This document shows, piece by piece, positions 1 to 13,400 of a stretch of DNA of 64,000 nucleotides. Made by a program: the position numbers and the translations under genes. Numbering within the stretch: position 1 is the stretch's first letter; each line of letters opens with the position of its first letter. The notes beneath the pieces are model-generated. The model was given only the letters and a program-made list of their open reading frames with translations. It did not search any database and was not told where the DNA came from. This DNA is from Apostichopus japonicus (lineage: Eukaryota; Echinodermata; Holothuroidea; Aspidochirotida; Stichopodidae): positions 362,601 to 426,600 of the forward strand of contig NC_092564.1 of NCBI RefSeq assembly GCF_037975245.1. The letters run 5' to 3'.

Positions 1-196
1 TGTAGTATCTTCAGTTATATCATTATTGCAAAGAAAGATCATGTGGCTGAATTCATAAAGTCTTACCTCAGTCCACCTATATATGCAACAGGAATGATGG
101 AATTAGACATCAGCTTCAAAGCAATAAAGCATTACATCACATTTTTGGGAAACAAATACTTTCTGTTTTTGATTAAATAGTTTATAACATGCTAAC

Positions 197-1146
197 TAGT
201 GTTTTCACGGGGTACCCGGATACCCGCCCGATGCGATACTACCGGGTTCCTAATTTATTGCCCGAATCCGACGCAGTGTGATGTTTTTTGTTTCCCATTG
301 ACCTAGTGTGGTGTTAGGCTTCCATGTGGTTGAAGATAACAGCAATAACGAAAATATTCCATGGATACCTTATAACTGTGTCACAATTTCAGCTAATAAA
401 CAGATGGTTAGGCTAGATTACCTCGTTGACTCAGTGTGGTGTTAGGCAACCATGTGGTAGAAGATTACAGCAATAATGAAAGTATTCCATGGATATCTTA
501 TAACTGCATCACAATTTCAGGGGTATAGGCTATATTTCCCCCATTGACTTAGTGTGGTGTTACGCTTCCATGTGGAAGAAATTGAAAGAATTCTCACAAT
601 TATTATTTATTCATTTGTTTATTGAAAGACTGACAAGGAATTTTACGAGATGTTACTAAATGGATTATAGACGGAATAACTAAAAAATAATAATCGCAAG
701 TGGCTTTTCACTAAACGTTCATTCTAAATGCGATCAAAATGCGCGAATCTTGCGGCTAATGCGAACCCTGGGCCTGCATAATAGATAGTAGTAGAGAAAA
801 CTGTTTAAGAGCTCAATTGGATATTTATATGGTCTGATCCAATGGCAATAGAGGTGGAGAGAAACATAAGTAGCGGCGGCAGTGCAATGTAAGTAGTGAT
901 GTTAATTATATAAAGTTATTAACAAGTTAGATGAAAGAAACAAAAGCAAATAGAAATTATTGAGGAAGGTTTTACACCTATGTATTTGAACATGAAAACA
1001 CTGTCAGTGGAAAATATAATTCATTTATCATAGCATCCAATATGTAATTTCTTGAAAATCGCGATACACAAGGTAAACAATTTTTCCGGGTGCCGGGATA
1101 CCCAAGGGGTAACGGCTCTCGGGTACCCTGTTCCTGATAAACACTA
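197..1146. mobile_element. Non-autonomous hAT-type element, 950 bp
   Basis: Ends are inverted: TAGTGTTTTCACGGGGTACCCG-like on the left (197 on) and the reverse complement of TAGTGTTTATCAGGAACAGG on the right. The flanks ATGCTAAC (189-196) and ATGCTGAC (1147-1154) form an 8-bp target duplication with one mismatch, which is typical of hAT elements. The interior has no transposase-like ORF but contains three diverged copies of a roughly 120-bp unit (near 290, 420 and 540) with the phrase TTGAC..AGTGTGGTGTTA. Confidence 0.7.
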
Positions 1147-1268
1147 ATGCTGACTTGGAGCAGCAAAACAGTCCCCAACCATATAGAGGTAATGGTTAGT
1201 ATGAGGGTCATCCAATTATATGTGAACATTATATGAATTTAGTCAGTGACTTTTATCATCTATTTCAG

Positions 1269-1460
1269 TAAATGTGATCAACCTAAATATTTCTTGCAAA
1301 CTTAACAGGAAATTGCAGCACCTTGAAGAAGGCAAGTGCCTTGAGAATGATTCATGTAAGGAGCACTGTAAACACCAGAGGTTGCTGACCTCAAGCCAGT
1401 TATTTTCATTCAGTGCTGATTTGAACTCTGTCAAGGAAGTAACAAGTATACTACCAGCAG
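1269..1460 (+). CDS. ESPL1: Separase exon A (first in window)
   Basis: Acceptor CTATTTCAG precedes 1269 and donor GTGAGA follows 1460. The exon starts with two bases that complete a codon from an exon outside the window. It encodes 63 full codons ending in ..VTSILPA and leaves one G. That G joins the next exon to give SILPAGWTVCQL, which parallels the LPSGVTVCVLAL segment of vertebrate separase at the start of the protease half. The upstream part is poorly conserved, so the exact 5' edge rests on the splice site alone. Confidence 0.75.
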
Positions 1461-4400
1461 GTGAGAACCTTGTTCAATAATATCATTAATTGATATTTAC
1501 GAACAGTTCTTTACATTTCAACATGCTTTTGAAATTGGTAATTAGTAAAATAAATCATTCAGGCCCAGTACTGTGACACTTTTCTATATAACTGCAATGT
1601 TCGGCTTGAGGTGAGTTTTAGGGTTACATGTTACTGATATGTCTTTGATACGTTGACATACTTTTGAGACATTTATTCACTCGTTACTAAAAGTGATATT
1701 TAATTTAGGCTATATCATGAGAATGTATGCTTTCTTTGTTTCATGTTTGGGTTGTACTTAGAACCTCCATTCAATGTATGATTAAAAACATCAGTGAAAT
1801 TGACAGGTAACTTGATAACACTGATAGCATTTCACCCTATTTGACTCAACCTTTGCATGTAGTTGGTGTTGAATTGGCAATGTGTCAACATTAACCGGAC
1901 TAAGCACCAACATCTTTCTGATGTAATCGGTATGAAGAAAGTCAAAAAGCATAACATGGATTTAAATATACCATTATTATTAGGTACATGCATAAAATAT
2001 TTCACAAATATTTTAAGAGTTTCAAATGAGTTCCAAAAGTACTTTACTATCTTGTTTACACCAGGATTTACAATATGTTTGGTTTCTCAATATATGTTTG
2101 GACCTTGTGTATATGTTTTGATTTTCTAAATTCTAAATGTCTTTCACCCATTGTCCTCTTTTGGTTTTATTATTAATTCCTATTGAAGGTTGGACAGTTT
2201 GTCAGTTATCTGTTGTCGATGCAAGTCCTTCCTCCTCTGGATGTCTCACCTCTACCAGCTTTGTTCTTCTTTCTCGACTGGAGAGGGGTCAACCTCCTCT
2301 TGTTTTTCATTTACCATTGGCAAGTCAAATCTCTATGTATTGAATGTGGTCATGTTTTTGTATGGCAGAGTAAGTTAATTATCTAAGAAAAGAGTTTCCA
2401 CTGATGACACAACAACATTAATACATTATTTGTAGATGCTACTGATTTGTCCAGTACATGATATCATGGTGACCAATCTCTTAGGTTGAGGGGTTTTGTT
2501 TGTTCATATTTTCATTGTGAAATTGGGAAGAGGTAAGTACTTCTAGTATGTACAGTATTAGGTAGTGTTGAAACATATTTTGGCAACATCAAAAGTGCAC
2601 AAACATAGGATTTTTGCTGGTTGATCCCTACTAGACAACAGAAAGATTTCTGCAAGATTCTACACAGCAACATGCAATATTTAGTTCTCCCAGCATTTAT
2701 ACACAGCAACATGCAATATTTAGTTCTCCCAGCATTTATACAGATTTACAGTACCGCTCACGTATAACTCCGCGTAGACGTATACTCTACGTTTATCTAC
2801 GCGATTATACGATGTTATACGTTTCTGTACGCGACTTTCTACGCGGTGTGTACGTGGCGTCTACGCGGCTTAGGGCTTCGCTTCAGTGCACCTGAATAGG
2901 TAAAGACGTACAATCTCGTATAATCTGTAAACGTAGGGTATTCTCAGCCGCTTTATATAGCAGAGCTTCTATGGGTTAGAATAAACTGTGATGCAGAAAA
3001 GAGTCGGTAAACTCAACATCAAGTAATGTCTCCTAAGCCTTTCCAAAATATTCAACCACAGAGTAAGCATATACTTAAGCCGTTAAGAATAAGAGTAACA
3101 AAGAAAACAGCGCTACTAGAAGTACAAACGATCGATACAATCAGTGCAGGAAAACTTCAGCAAGGAAACTTTATCAATTACAATGTGCACCAGTCTGTTA
3201 ATATTTATACGAGTTCCACCCGTTGGGCATTAAATTGAATGTAGGTAACAATTAATGAGAACTAGGTAGGCCTTGGCCTATCCTACCTTTTAGCCTTCAT
3301 CGAAAGTTACGCCGTATATACCTCCCAAGAAAACCACGATAACCGTTAAAGGAAAAAAAAAAACAATATTTGAACTTGAAGATCTGACTTCCCCCAAAAT
3401 GCAATGACAAGGTTTTGGTTAGGCCTACTATTAAAAAATATTTTCAGAAGAAAACCCTTACGATTTTTTTCCACAAATATTGAGGCTTAGGTATTAGTGC
3501 TTCCTGACAATCAACGAGCCTCCCCGAATTTCGCTCCGCTCATGTAAAACTTCTATATATATATAGCACGTGGAAAGACCCGATTTTTTACACACATAAT
3601 TCCCATTGACTTTAGTCACGGAACATAAATTGGTCATCGACATTCGAACTTGCCCAGGTTCACTTCACCATGGGAACGAAAGAAGTTTTACCAGTCGAAA
3701 TTTATGATTGGTTACCTTTTTAATAAAATGTTTTCGTAAACACAAACATAAGCGACTTTGGATACTTTTCCTACTGTATATGTAGCGTTTCTATTTTGCA
3801 CTCCTGGCACGATGCCAAACAAAATATTTTGAAATGCAGTGTATTGCTTTTTCCACAAGGGCCATTGCTGGTATGTTATATTGAAAGTACATAGGCCTGG
3901 CCATTCAGAAAGTGTTGAAAAATCGTGTAAGGTGAATTAATGATTTGAACAAAGTCAAAGGTGATACAACTTTGAACACAAAATTGCTGCGAAGAAATAT
4001 ATTGAACTAACGTCAAGTTTTGACAAAAGCGTTCAATGTACAATAACTATTTACTAACCTTTTGAAACAAAAATTCAAGCAGAAGGAGTGGGGAGCAGTA
4101 ACACGAAATAAGAGAAATATCGACATATTGATGATAATGGCCATCGGTGTCGGGCGACAACCAACCATTCCCACTATATCTTATCCTGGTTCTAAGTGGC
4201 TTCCATTCAACAAAAATATCCTTTTACCTAGGCTCAAAACGTCGCACAAAATATTTTCAAAACAACACATGAAGTAATCCAATAAATCCCAGACTGAACA
4301 ACGAATATAAATACGGTACACTGTAGCATCGTTACTTTATTGTTTACCTCCTGCCGACACAACAGAAAATGTTTAATGTTTAATATGTAACACGGAGATA

Positions 4401-7400
4401 CGTATTGAACTTTTTTTTAAATAATTGCAATGTTTTAACATGTCACTCCCGTAGCTCCTTAAAAGTTGCTAAGCTTTTTATTGATAATGCCGAACGTACT
4501 GCCATTACCAGACACACAAGGCGCCACCAAATGTAACACTGTTTAAAAAGTCGGAAACATCTGAAAGTACTAGTAATATGCAAATTTTACGAACGTTTTA
4601 CCCCTACGTTAAGTGTATTTTTTCTCACCGTTCAATCGTCCGGTTATTTTCCTTTTTTTTATCTTCAATGGTTATCGAAGTTTGTTTTTTGACAATGAGG
4701 AAATGTTATTCGCAAAATTTGAACATATTGAGAAACAAATCCCAGGGCGTAAAATCTCACGAACATACTTGTACTTCCAGGAATCCAGGGTAAAGCTCGT
4801 TGCTGCAAAGGTTGAGCTCACACGCACTAAGCAAGGTACCTGGGAGACTGCTTGGGCCACCCCTCCTCTCTTACGAGACGGGTTAATATAGTGTTGCACG
4901 TTTTTTGGCAGTTTGCAGGGTTGTAACAACTCCTTGTTAGGTCAGAACGGAATCCAAATTAACAGGTGTCAGGCTTGTGAGCAGAAACCAGGACATGACC
5001 TAGATTTCCAGGGTAGTCAATATTCCGCGCGCGCACCTGCAGTTGGGATATTTGGTGATCACGTTTTAGTACGCATGACATGGGAAAACGAAAACCTCAA
5101 ATGAAACTTACTGTTGGAATATGTGGATTTTACTCTTCTGATGTTCGGTTACAACTGGTTCTTATAATGTCAAGTTGAATGGAGCTGGTAAGCATCTTAG
5201 CGCCATTTTAAATTGTGCTCGAACACTTTTGTCATGGCCAATCAGTCTGTGGATCCTAAATGTTTTTTATTTGGCAAACGGACATTCAAGGATAAAAGTC
5301 ATGCAATTGGAAACTGTTTTCCTTCATTCTAAGAAGTAAAAGTTTTTTTACGTAACACCTCTTTTTTTGATTAAAGTTTTGTTTTAGCAAAGGCCTACTC
5401 AAATCAACTGAGGGAGAACAGGATGTTCAATGAACGTTTACATATTTTCATATGAAAGGTCCGCCGTTTTGCGGCAATTTCTCTGCCTCTTTCAATACAT
5501 ATTTTCCAATAACACACTTCTTGCGACAAAGAATTACCATACGTTTGAGTTCTTTTTTTTCAAATAAAATAATGTTTCTCGTACTAAATCTTAAAAAAAA
5601 ATGGGCGGCCATTATTTTTTCTTTTCATTGCTTTAATACTAGTTCGGAATACGTGGCTTCCTTTACAAAATATTATTTAATGATAGTTTAGATTGCTTGT
5701 AATCTGAATAGACACCCAGGGATTCAGGAAAAAGGATGCCCCTTGCACGGGCGAAAAACATGTTTTGTTTTTAACCGGCCCTGCTTCAGAGTTGTTCGGT
5801 GGAATATTTTCTTTTCATTCCAACGAACCAACGGTAAATTAAATAAAAATTGACAAAGAAATGCTTAGTAATACTTTATTATTTCTTCAAAATGTTGACA
5901 ACTATTCAAAGTAAACTAATCCTCTGTGGAACAGAATCTCTGCAACTGAAAAATAAAGTCGGGGAAAGAAACACTGAATAGAAACCCAATTAACAAAAAA
6001 CAATCTATGCCATCAAACACTTTAACTTCATCCCCTTCGCTGCAAAGTGAATATCACCTCTTAAACTACGATGTAAGAAACGGCTGTTTTAAACATCTCA
6101 CTAACTCTTTCGGCGACTTTAATCCCTATTCATTGAGCACAATAGCATTTCCTGCTATAAACTCGTAGAGGGATTATTCGTGGTGTCTACGCGGCCTCTA
6201 CGCGGCAATTTCTTTGTCAACGAGTTTATACGCGAGTGTACGTGTTTAAACGTGTTTATACGATTCTGTGCGTGTACACATGTCCAGTTATACGTGAGCG
6301 GTACTGTAGCTGTTTTAAAGCTTGTTAAAATGGTCAATCACATTATTCCTCAGTGATTTGTATGGAGTACCTGTTTATGTTACAGAAGAAATATTTGGAC
6401 AAAGCCAAATGCTAAGTGGAGGGGATTAGAAGGCCAGAGAAAGTTTATCTAAGTATGTGATGCCTACAAATTTGTTACTGGAATTCACTAGCACAGCCTA
6501 CAGCACACATGAAGTAGATGTGGCTAAAAAACAGATTCAAAGAACAATACTAACTCATGCAAATCAATGTATGATAGTAGTAGAGTGTCTGCTAGTAGAC
6601 TATTAAAGATGTGTGATAAAAGAAAAAAAGGATTCACAATATGATATAAAATGTACAAATTAAATGTAGAAATTAAATAAGTTAATATGCAGTGGAGTGC
6701 AATGGAGTGTGTTTTTTTTTATATCATGTTGCTCTGCTCATGTAATCAAGCTTCACCAAATCAGTTGTGGATATCATTGTACTAAATGAGATATTGTAAG
6801 ACTTCCAGAAATTTAGACAAAGTTTAATATACAAATGTGTGACTGTTAAAAAGTCCTGGTTTGATGAGATTGAAGTGACCATATGGCTTCATGGGTTCTT
6901 ATGGTTTGTTTGGTGGATTCTCTTTTAATATATAAGGTGTTATATGCCATCTTAGGTGATATTTTTGTACTATTTGCTTTTGAATGTTTCCTGTATTTTA
7001 AATATTTACTGTGTATTAATTGTTACAATTCCTGTAAAGTGCTTCGAGCAGCGTTGCTGATGAACATGCTATATAAGTACTATTTTATGATTTATTTTGA
7101 AACAGGTGGATTCTGGACCGTCGAAGAAATCAGCTGATAGTCTAATGATGGAATTCAACCAGGTCTTTCAAGAGAGCAAGGAGACTGTCAAGAATAAGGA
7201 CAAGCAAGTCTGGTGGGCCAGCAGGCAAAGTCTAAATGATCAACTAAAGGTATGCCAAAGAAAACATAACTTATTGTGGTGAAATAGAACTTATCTGCCT
7301 CCATCTCCAGTACAAATGTGGAGCACAGGTGCAATTTACATCTATCGAATGGCAAACATAACCAACATTACAAAGATGATATACTTTTGAAGTAAGTAAG

Positions 7401-10400
7401 GAACAAGTAAGAGTGTTTTGGAGAAAGCAACTGATTGGATCTAGTTGGAGGTGCACAAGCTTTGTATGTGGCTGGAACCAACTGGTTTTGGTAGTTTAGT
7501 TCAATGTTTGTCCTTGTATCATTTACATTGCACTTTCAACCATATGTCTCAAGTCAGATATTCATCTTGAAATATTTATTAAACTCAAAAGTTAACTTTG
7601 AAAAATGTCTGAAAAAGTACTGACTATTCATTTGTACTTTCAAAATTGTATGTCAAAACATTTTTCCTTTTCAGGATCTGATGGAGTCCTATGAACAAGT
7701 TTTCTTTGGTTGCTGGAAGGTTCTTTTGCTTGGTCAAGTCAAAGAAGAATCATTATATGAGGATATCTGTGAAACTGCAAGACGATTTTCAAATATTTGT
7801 GCATCATCATCTTTTACTACAAAGGAGATGAATCTCAAGCTTTGTGAGGTATATTATGTATGCATGTAATGTAGCTATTTGTTGTGGAGGGGAAGCTAAA
7901 CTATGTGCTGAGAGTTAAATAATGATGTACTATGTGCTGAGAGTTATGTCGATATACTATGTGCTGAGAGTTATGTTGATATACTATGTGCTGAGAGTTA
8001 TGTCGATAAACGATGTGCTGAGAGTGTTGTCGATATACTATGTGCTGAGAGTTATGTAGATATACTATGTGCTGAGAGTTATGTAGATAAACTATGTGCT
8101 GAGAGTGTTGTCGATATACTATGTGCTGTGAGGTATGTCGATATACTATGTGCTGAGAGTTATGTAGATATACTATGTGCTGAGAGTTATGTCGATAAAC
8201 TATGTGCTGAGAGTGTTGTCGATATACTATGTGCTGAGAGTTATGTTGATATACTATGTGCTGAGAGGTATGTCGATATACTATGTGCTGAGAGTTATGT
8301 CGATATACTATGTGCTGAGAGTTATGTAGATATACTATGTGCTGAGAGTTATGTCGATAAACTATGTGCTGAGAGTGTTGTCGATATACTATGTGCTGTG
8401 AGGTATGTCGATATACTATGTGCTGAGAGTTATGTCGATATACTATGTGCTGAGAGTTATGTAGATATACTATGTGCTGAGAGGTATGTCGATATACTAT
8501 GTGCTGAGAGTTATGTCGATATACTATGTGCTGAGAGTTATGTAGATATACTATGTGCTGAGAGTTATGTCGATAAACTAAGTGCTGAGAGTGTTGTCGA
8601 TATACTATGTGCTGTGAGGTATGTCGATATACTATGTGCTGAGAGTTATGTCGATATACTATGTGCTGAGAGTTGTGTAGATATACCATGTGCTGAGAGT
8701 TATGTCGATATACCATGTGCTGAGAGTTACGTCGATGTACTATGTGCTGAGAGTTACGTCGATGTACTATGTGCTGAGAGTTATGTAGATATACTATGTG
8801 CTGAGAGTTATGTCGATATACTATGTGCTGAGAGTTATGTCGATATACTATGTGCTGTGAGGTATGTCGATATACTATGTGCTGAGAGTTATGTCGATAT
8901 ACTATGTGCTGAGAGTTATGTCGATATACTATGTGCTGTGAGGTATGTCGATATACTATGTGCTGAGAGTTATGTCGATATACTATGTGCTGAGAGTTAT
9001 GTCGATATACTATGTGCTGAGAGGTATGTCGATATACTATGTGCTGTGAGGTATGTCGATATACAATGTGCTGAGAGCTATGTCGATATACAATGTGCTG
9101 AGAGTTATGTCGATAAACTATGTGCTGAGAGTTATGTCGATAAACTGTGCTGAGAGTTATGTCGATATACAATGTGCTGAGAGCTATGTCGATATACAAT
9201 GTGCTGAGAGTTATGTCGATAAACTATGTGCTGAGAGTTATGTCGATAAACTGTGCTGAGAGTTATGTCGATATACTATGTGCTGAGAGTTATGTTGATA
9301 TACTATGTGCTGTGAGGTGTGCCGATATACTATGTGCTGAGAGTTATGTCGATAAACTATGTGCTGAGAGTTATGTAGATGTACTATGTGCTGAGAGTTA
9401 TGTCGATATACTATGTGCTGTGAGGTATGTCGATATACTATGTGCTGAGAGTTATGTCGATATACTATGTGCTGAGAGTTATGTAGATATACTATGTGCT
9501 GAGAGTTATGTCGATATACTATGTGCTGAGAGTTATGTCGATATACTATGTGCTGAGAGTTATGTCGATAAACTATGTGCTGAGAGTTATGTCGATATAC
9601 TATGTGCTGAGAGTTGTGTCTATATACTATGTGCTGAGAGTTATGTAGATATACTATGTGCTGAGAGTTGTGTCTATATACTATGTGCTGAGAGTGTTGT
9701 CGATATACTGTGTGCTGAGAGTTATGTTGATATACTATGTGCTGAGAGTTGTGTCTATATACTATGTGCTGAGAGTTGAATGTTGATTAATATGTGCTGA
9801 GAGTTATGTCGATATACTAAATGCTGAGAGTTGTGTTGATATACTATATGCTGAGAGGTATGTTGATATACTATGTGCTGAGAGTTGTGTTGATATACTA
9901 TGTGCTGAGAGTTGAATGTTGATTAATATGTGCTGAGAGTTATGTCGATATACTATGTGCTGGGAGTTGTGTTGATATACTATGTGCTGTGAGTTGTGTT
10001 GATATACTATGTGCTGAGAGTTGTGTTGATATACTATATGCTGAGAGTTATGTTGATATACTTTGTGCTGAGAGTTGTGTTGATATACTATATGCTGAGA
10101 GGTATGTTGATATACTATGTGCTGTGAGTTGTGTTGACATACTATGTGCTGAGAGCTGAATGTTGATTAATATGTGCTGAGAGTTATGTCGATATACTAT
10201 GTGCTGGGAGTTGTGTTGATATACTATGTGCTGTGAGTTGTGTTGATATACTATGTGCTGAGAGTTGTGTTGATATACTATATGCTGAGAGGTATGTTGA
10301 TATACTATGTGCTGAGAGTTATGTCGATATACTATGTGCTGAGAGTTATGTTGATATACTATGTGCTGAGAGTTATGTCGATAAACTATGTGCTGAGAGT

Positions 10401-13400
10401 GTTGTCGATATACTGTGTGCTGAGAGTTGTGTCGATATACTATGTGCTGAGAGTTGTGTCGATATACTATGTGCTGAGAGTTGTGTGGATATACTATGTG
10501 CTGAGAGTTGTGTGGATATACTATGTGCTGAGAGTTATGTCGATATACAATGTGCTGAGAGTTGTGTCGATATACAATGTGCTGAGAGTTATGTCGATAA
10601 ACTATGTGCTGAGAGTGTTGTCGATATACTATGTGCTGTGAGTTATGTTGATATACTATGTGCTGAGAGTTATGTAGATATACTATGTGCTGAGAGTTAT
10701 GTCGATAAACTATGTGCTGAGAGTGTTGTCGATATACTATGTGCTGTGAGGTATGTCGATAAACTATGTGCTGAGAGTTGTGTCGATATACTATGTGCTG
10801 CGAGTTGTGTCGATATACCATGTACTGAGAGTTATGTCGATGTACTATGTGCTGAGAGTTACGTCGATGTACAATGTGCTGAGAGTTATGTAGATATACT
10901 ATGTGCTGAGAGTTATGTTGATACACTATGTGCTGAGAGTTATGTTGATATACTATGTGCTGAGAGGTATGTCGATATACTATGTGCTGAGAGGTATGTC
11001 GATATACTATGTGCTGTGAGGTATGTCGATATACAATGTGCTGAGAGCTATGTCGATATACAATGTGCTGAGAGTTATGTCGATAAACTATGTGCTGAGA
11101 GTTATGTCGATAAACTATGTGCTGAGAGTTATGTCGATATACTATGTGCTGAGAGTTATGTTGATATACTATGTGCTGTGAGGTGTGTCGATATACTATG
11201 TGCTGAGAGCTATGTCGATATACAATGTGCTGAGAGTTATGTCGATAAACTATGTGCTGAGAGTTATGTCGATATACTATGTGCTGAGAGTTGTGTCGAT
11301 ATAGTATGTGCTGAGAGTTGTATCGATATACAATGTGCTGAGAGTTATATCGATATACTATGTGCTGAGAGTTATGTTGATATACTATATGCTGTGAGGT
11401 ATGTCGATATACTATGTGCTGAGAGTTATGTCGATATACTATATGCTGAGAGTTATGTCGATATACAATGTGCTGAGAGTTATGTCGATAAACTATGTGC
11501 TGAGAGTTATGTCGATATACTATGTGCTGTGAGGTATGTCGATATACTATGTGCTGAGAGTTATGTCGATATACTATGTGCTGAGAGTTATGTAGATGTA
11601 CTATGTGCTGAGAGTTATGTCGATATACTATGTGCTGAGAGTTATGTCGATATACTATGTGCTGAGAGTTATGTCGATATACTATGTGCTGAGAGTTATG
11701 TCGATAAACTATGTGCTGAGAGTTATGTCGATATACTATGTGCTGAGAGTTGTGTCTATATACTATGTGCTGAGAGTTATGTAGATATACTATGTGCTGA
11801 GAGTTGTGTCTATATACTATGTGCTGAGAGTGTTGTCGATATACTGTGTGCTGAGAGTTATGTTGATATACTATGTGCTGAGAGTTGTGTCTATATACTA
11901 TGTGCTGAGAGTTGAATGTTGATTAATATGTGCTGAGAGTTATGTCGATATACTAAATGCTGAGAGTTGTGTTGATATACTATATGCTGAGAGGTATGTT
12001 GATATACTATGTGCTGAGAGTTGTGTTGATATACTATGTGCTGAGAGTTGAATGTTGATTAATATGTGCTGAGAGTTATGTCGATATACTATGTGCTGGG
12101 AGTTGTGTTGATATACTATGTGCTGTGAGTTGTGTTGATATACTATGTGCTGAGAGTTGTGTTGATATACTATATGCTGAGAGTTATGTTGATATACTTT
12201 GTGCTGAGAGTTGTGTTGATATACTATATGCTGAGAGGTATGTTGATATACTATGTGCTGTGAGTTGTGTTGACATACTATGTGCTGAGAGCTGAATGTT
12301 GATTAATATGTGCTGAGAGTTATGTCGATATACTATGTGCTGGGAGTTGTGTTGATATACTATGTGCTGTGAGTTGTGTTGATATACTATGTGCTGAGAG
12401 TTGTGTTGATATACTATATGCTGAGAGGTATGTTGATATACTATGTGCTGAGAGTTATGTCGATATACTATGTGCTGAGAGTTATGTTGATATACTATGT
12501 GCTGAGAGTTATGTCGATAAACTATGTGCTGAGAGTGTTGTCGATATACTGTGTGCTGAGAGTTGTGTCGATATACTATGTGCTGAGAGTTGTGTCGATA
12601 TACTATGTGCTGAGAGTTGTGTGGATATACTATGTGCTGAGAGTTATGTCGATATACAATGTGCTGAGAGTTGTGTCGATATACAATGTGCTGAGAGTTA
12701 TGTCGATAAACTATGTGCTGAGAGTGTTGTCGATATACTATGTGCTGTGAGTTATGTTGATATACTATGTGCTGAGAGTTATGTAGATATACTATGTGCT
12801 GAGAGTTATGTCGATAAACTATGTGCTGAGAGTGTTGTCGATATACTATGTGCTGTGAGGTATGTCGATATACTATGTGCTGAGAGTTGTGTCGATATAC
12901 TATGTGCTGAGAGTTGTGTCGATATACCATGTACTGAGAGTTATGTCGATGTACTATGTGCTGAGAGTTACGTCGATGTACAATGTGCTGAGAGTTATGT
13001 AGATATACTATGTGCTGAGAGTTATGTTGATACACTATGTGCTGAGAGTTATGTTGATATACTATGTGCTGAGAGGTATGTCGATATACTATGTGCTGTG
13101 AGGTATATCGATATACAATGTGCTGAGAGCTATGTCGATATACAATGTGCTGAGAGTTATGTCGATAAACTATGTGCTGAGAGTTATGTCGATAAACTAT
13201 GTGCTGAGAGTTATGTCGATATACTATGTGCTGAGAGTTATGTTGATATACTATGTGCTGTGAGGTATGTCGATATACTATGTGCTGAGAGCTATGTCGA
13301 TATACAATGTGCTGAGAGTTATGTCGATAAACTATGTGCTGAGAGTTATGTCGATATACTATGTGCTGAGAGTTGTGTCGATATAGTATGTGCTGAGAGT

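Noticed and set aside
4780-4900. Possible 5S rRNA-like segment (GGTACCTGGGAGACTGCTTGG)
   Set aside because: Only about 20 bases resemble the 5S 3' part; the A-box region and the rest of the gene do not match.
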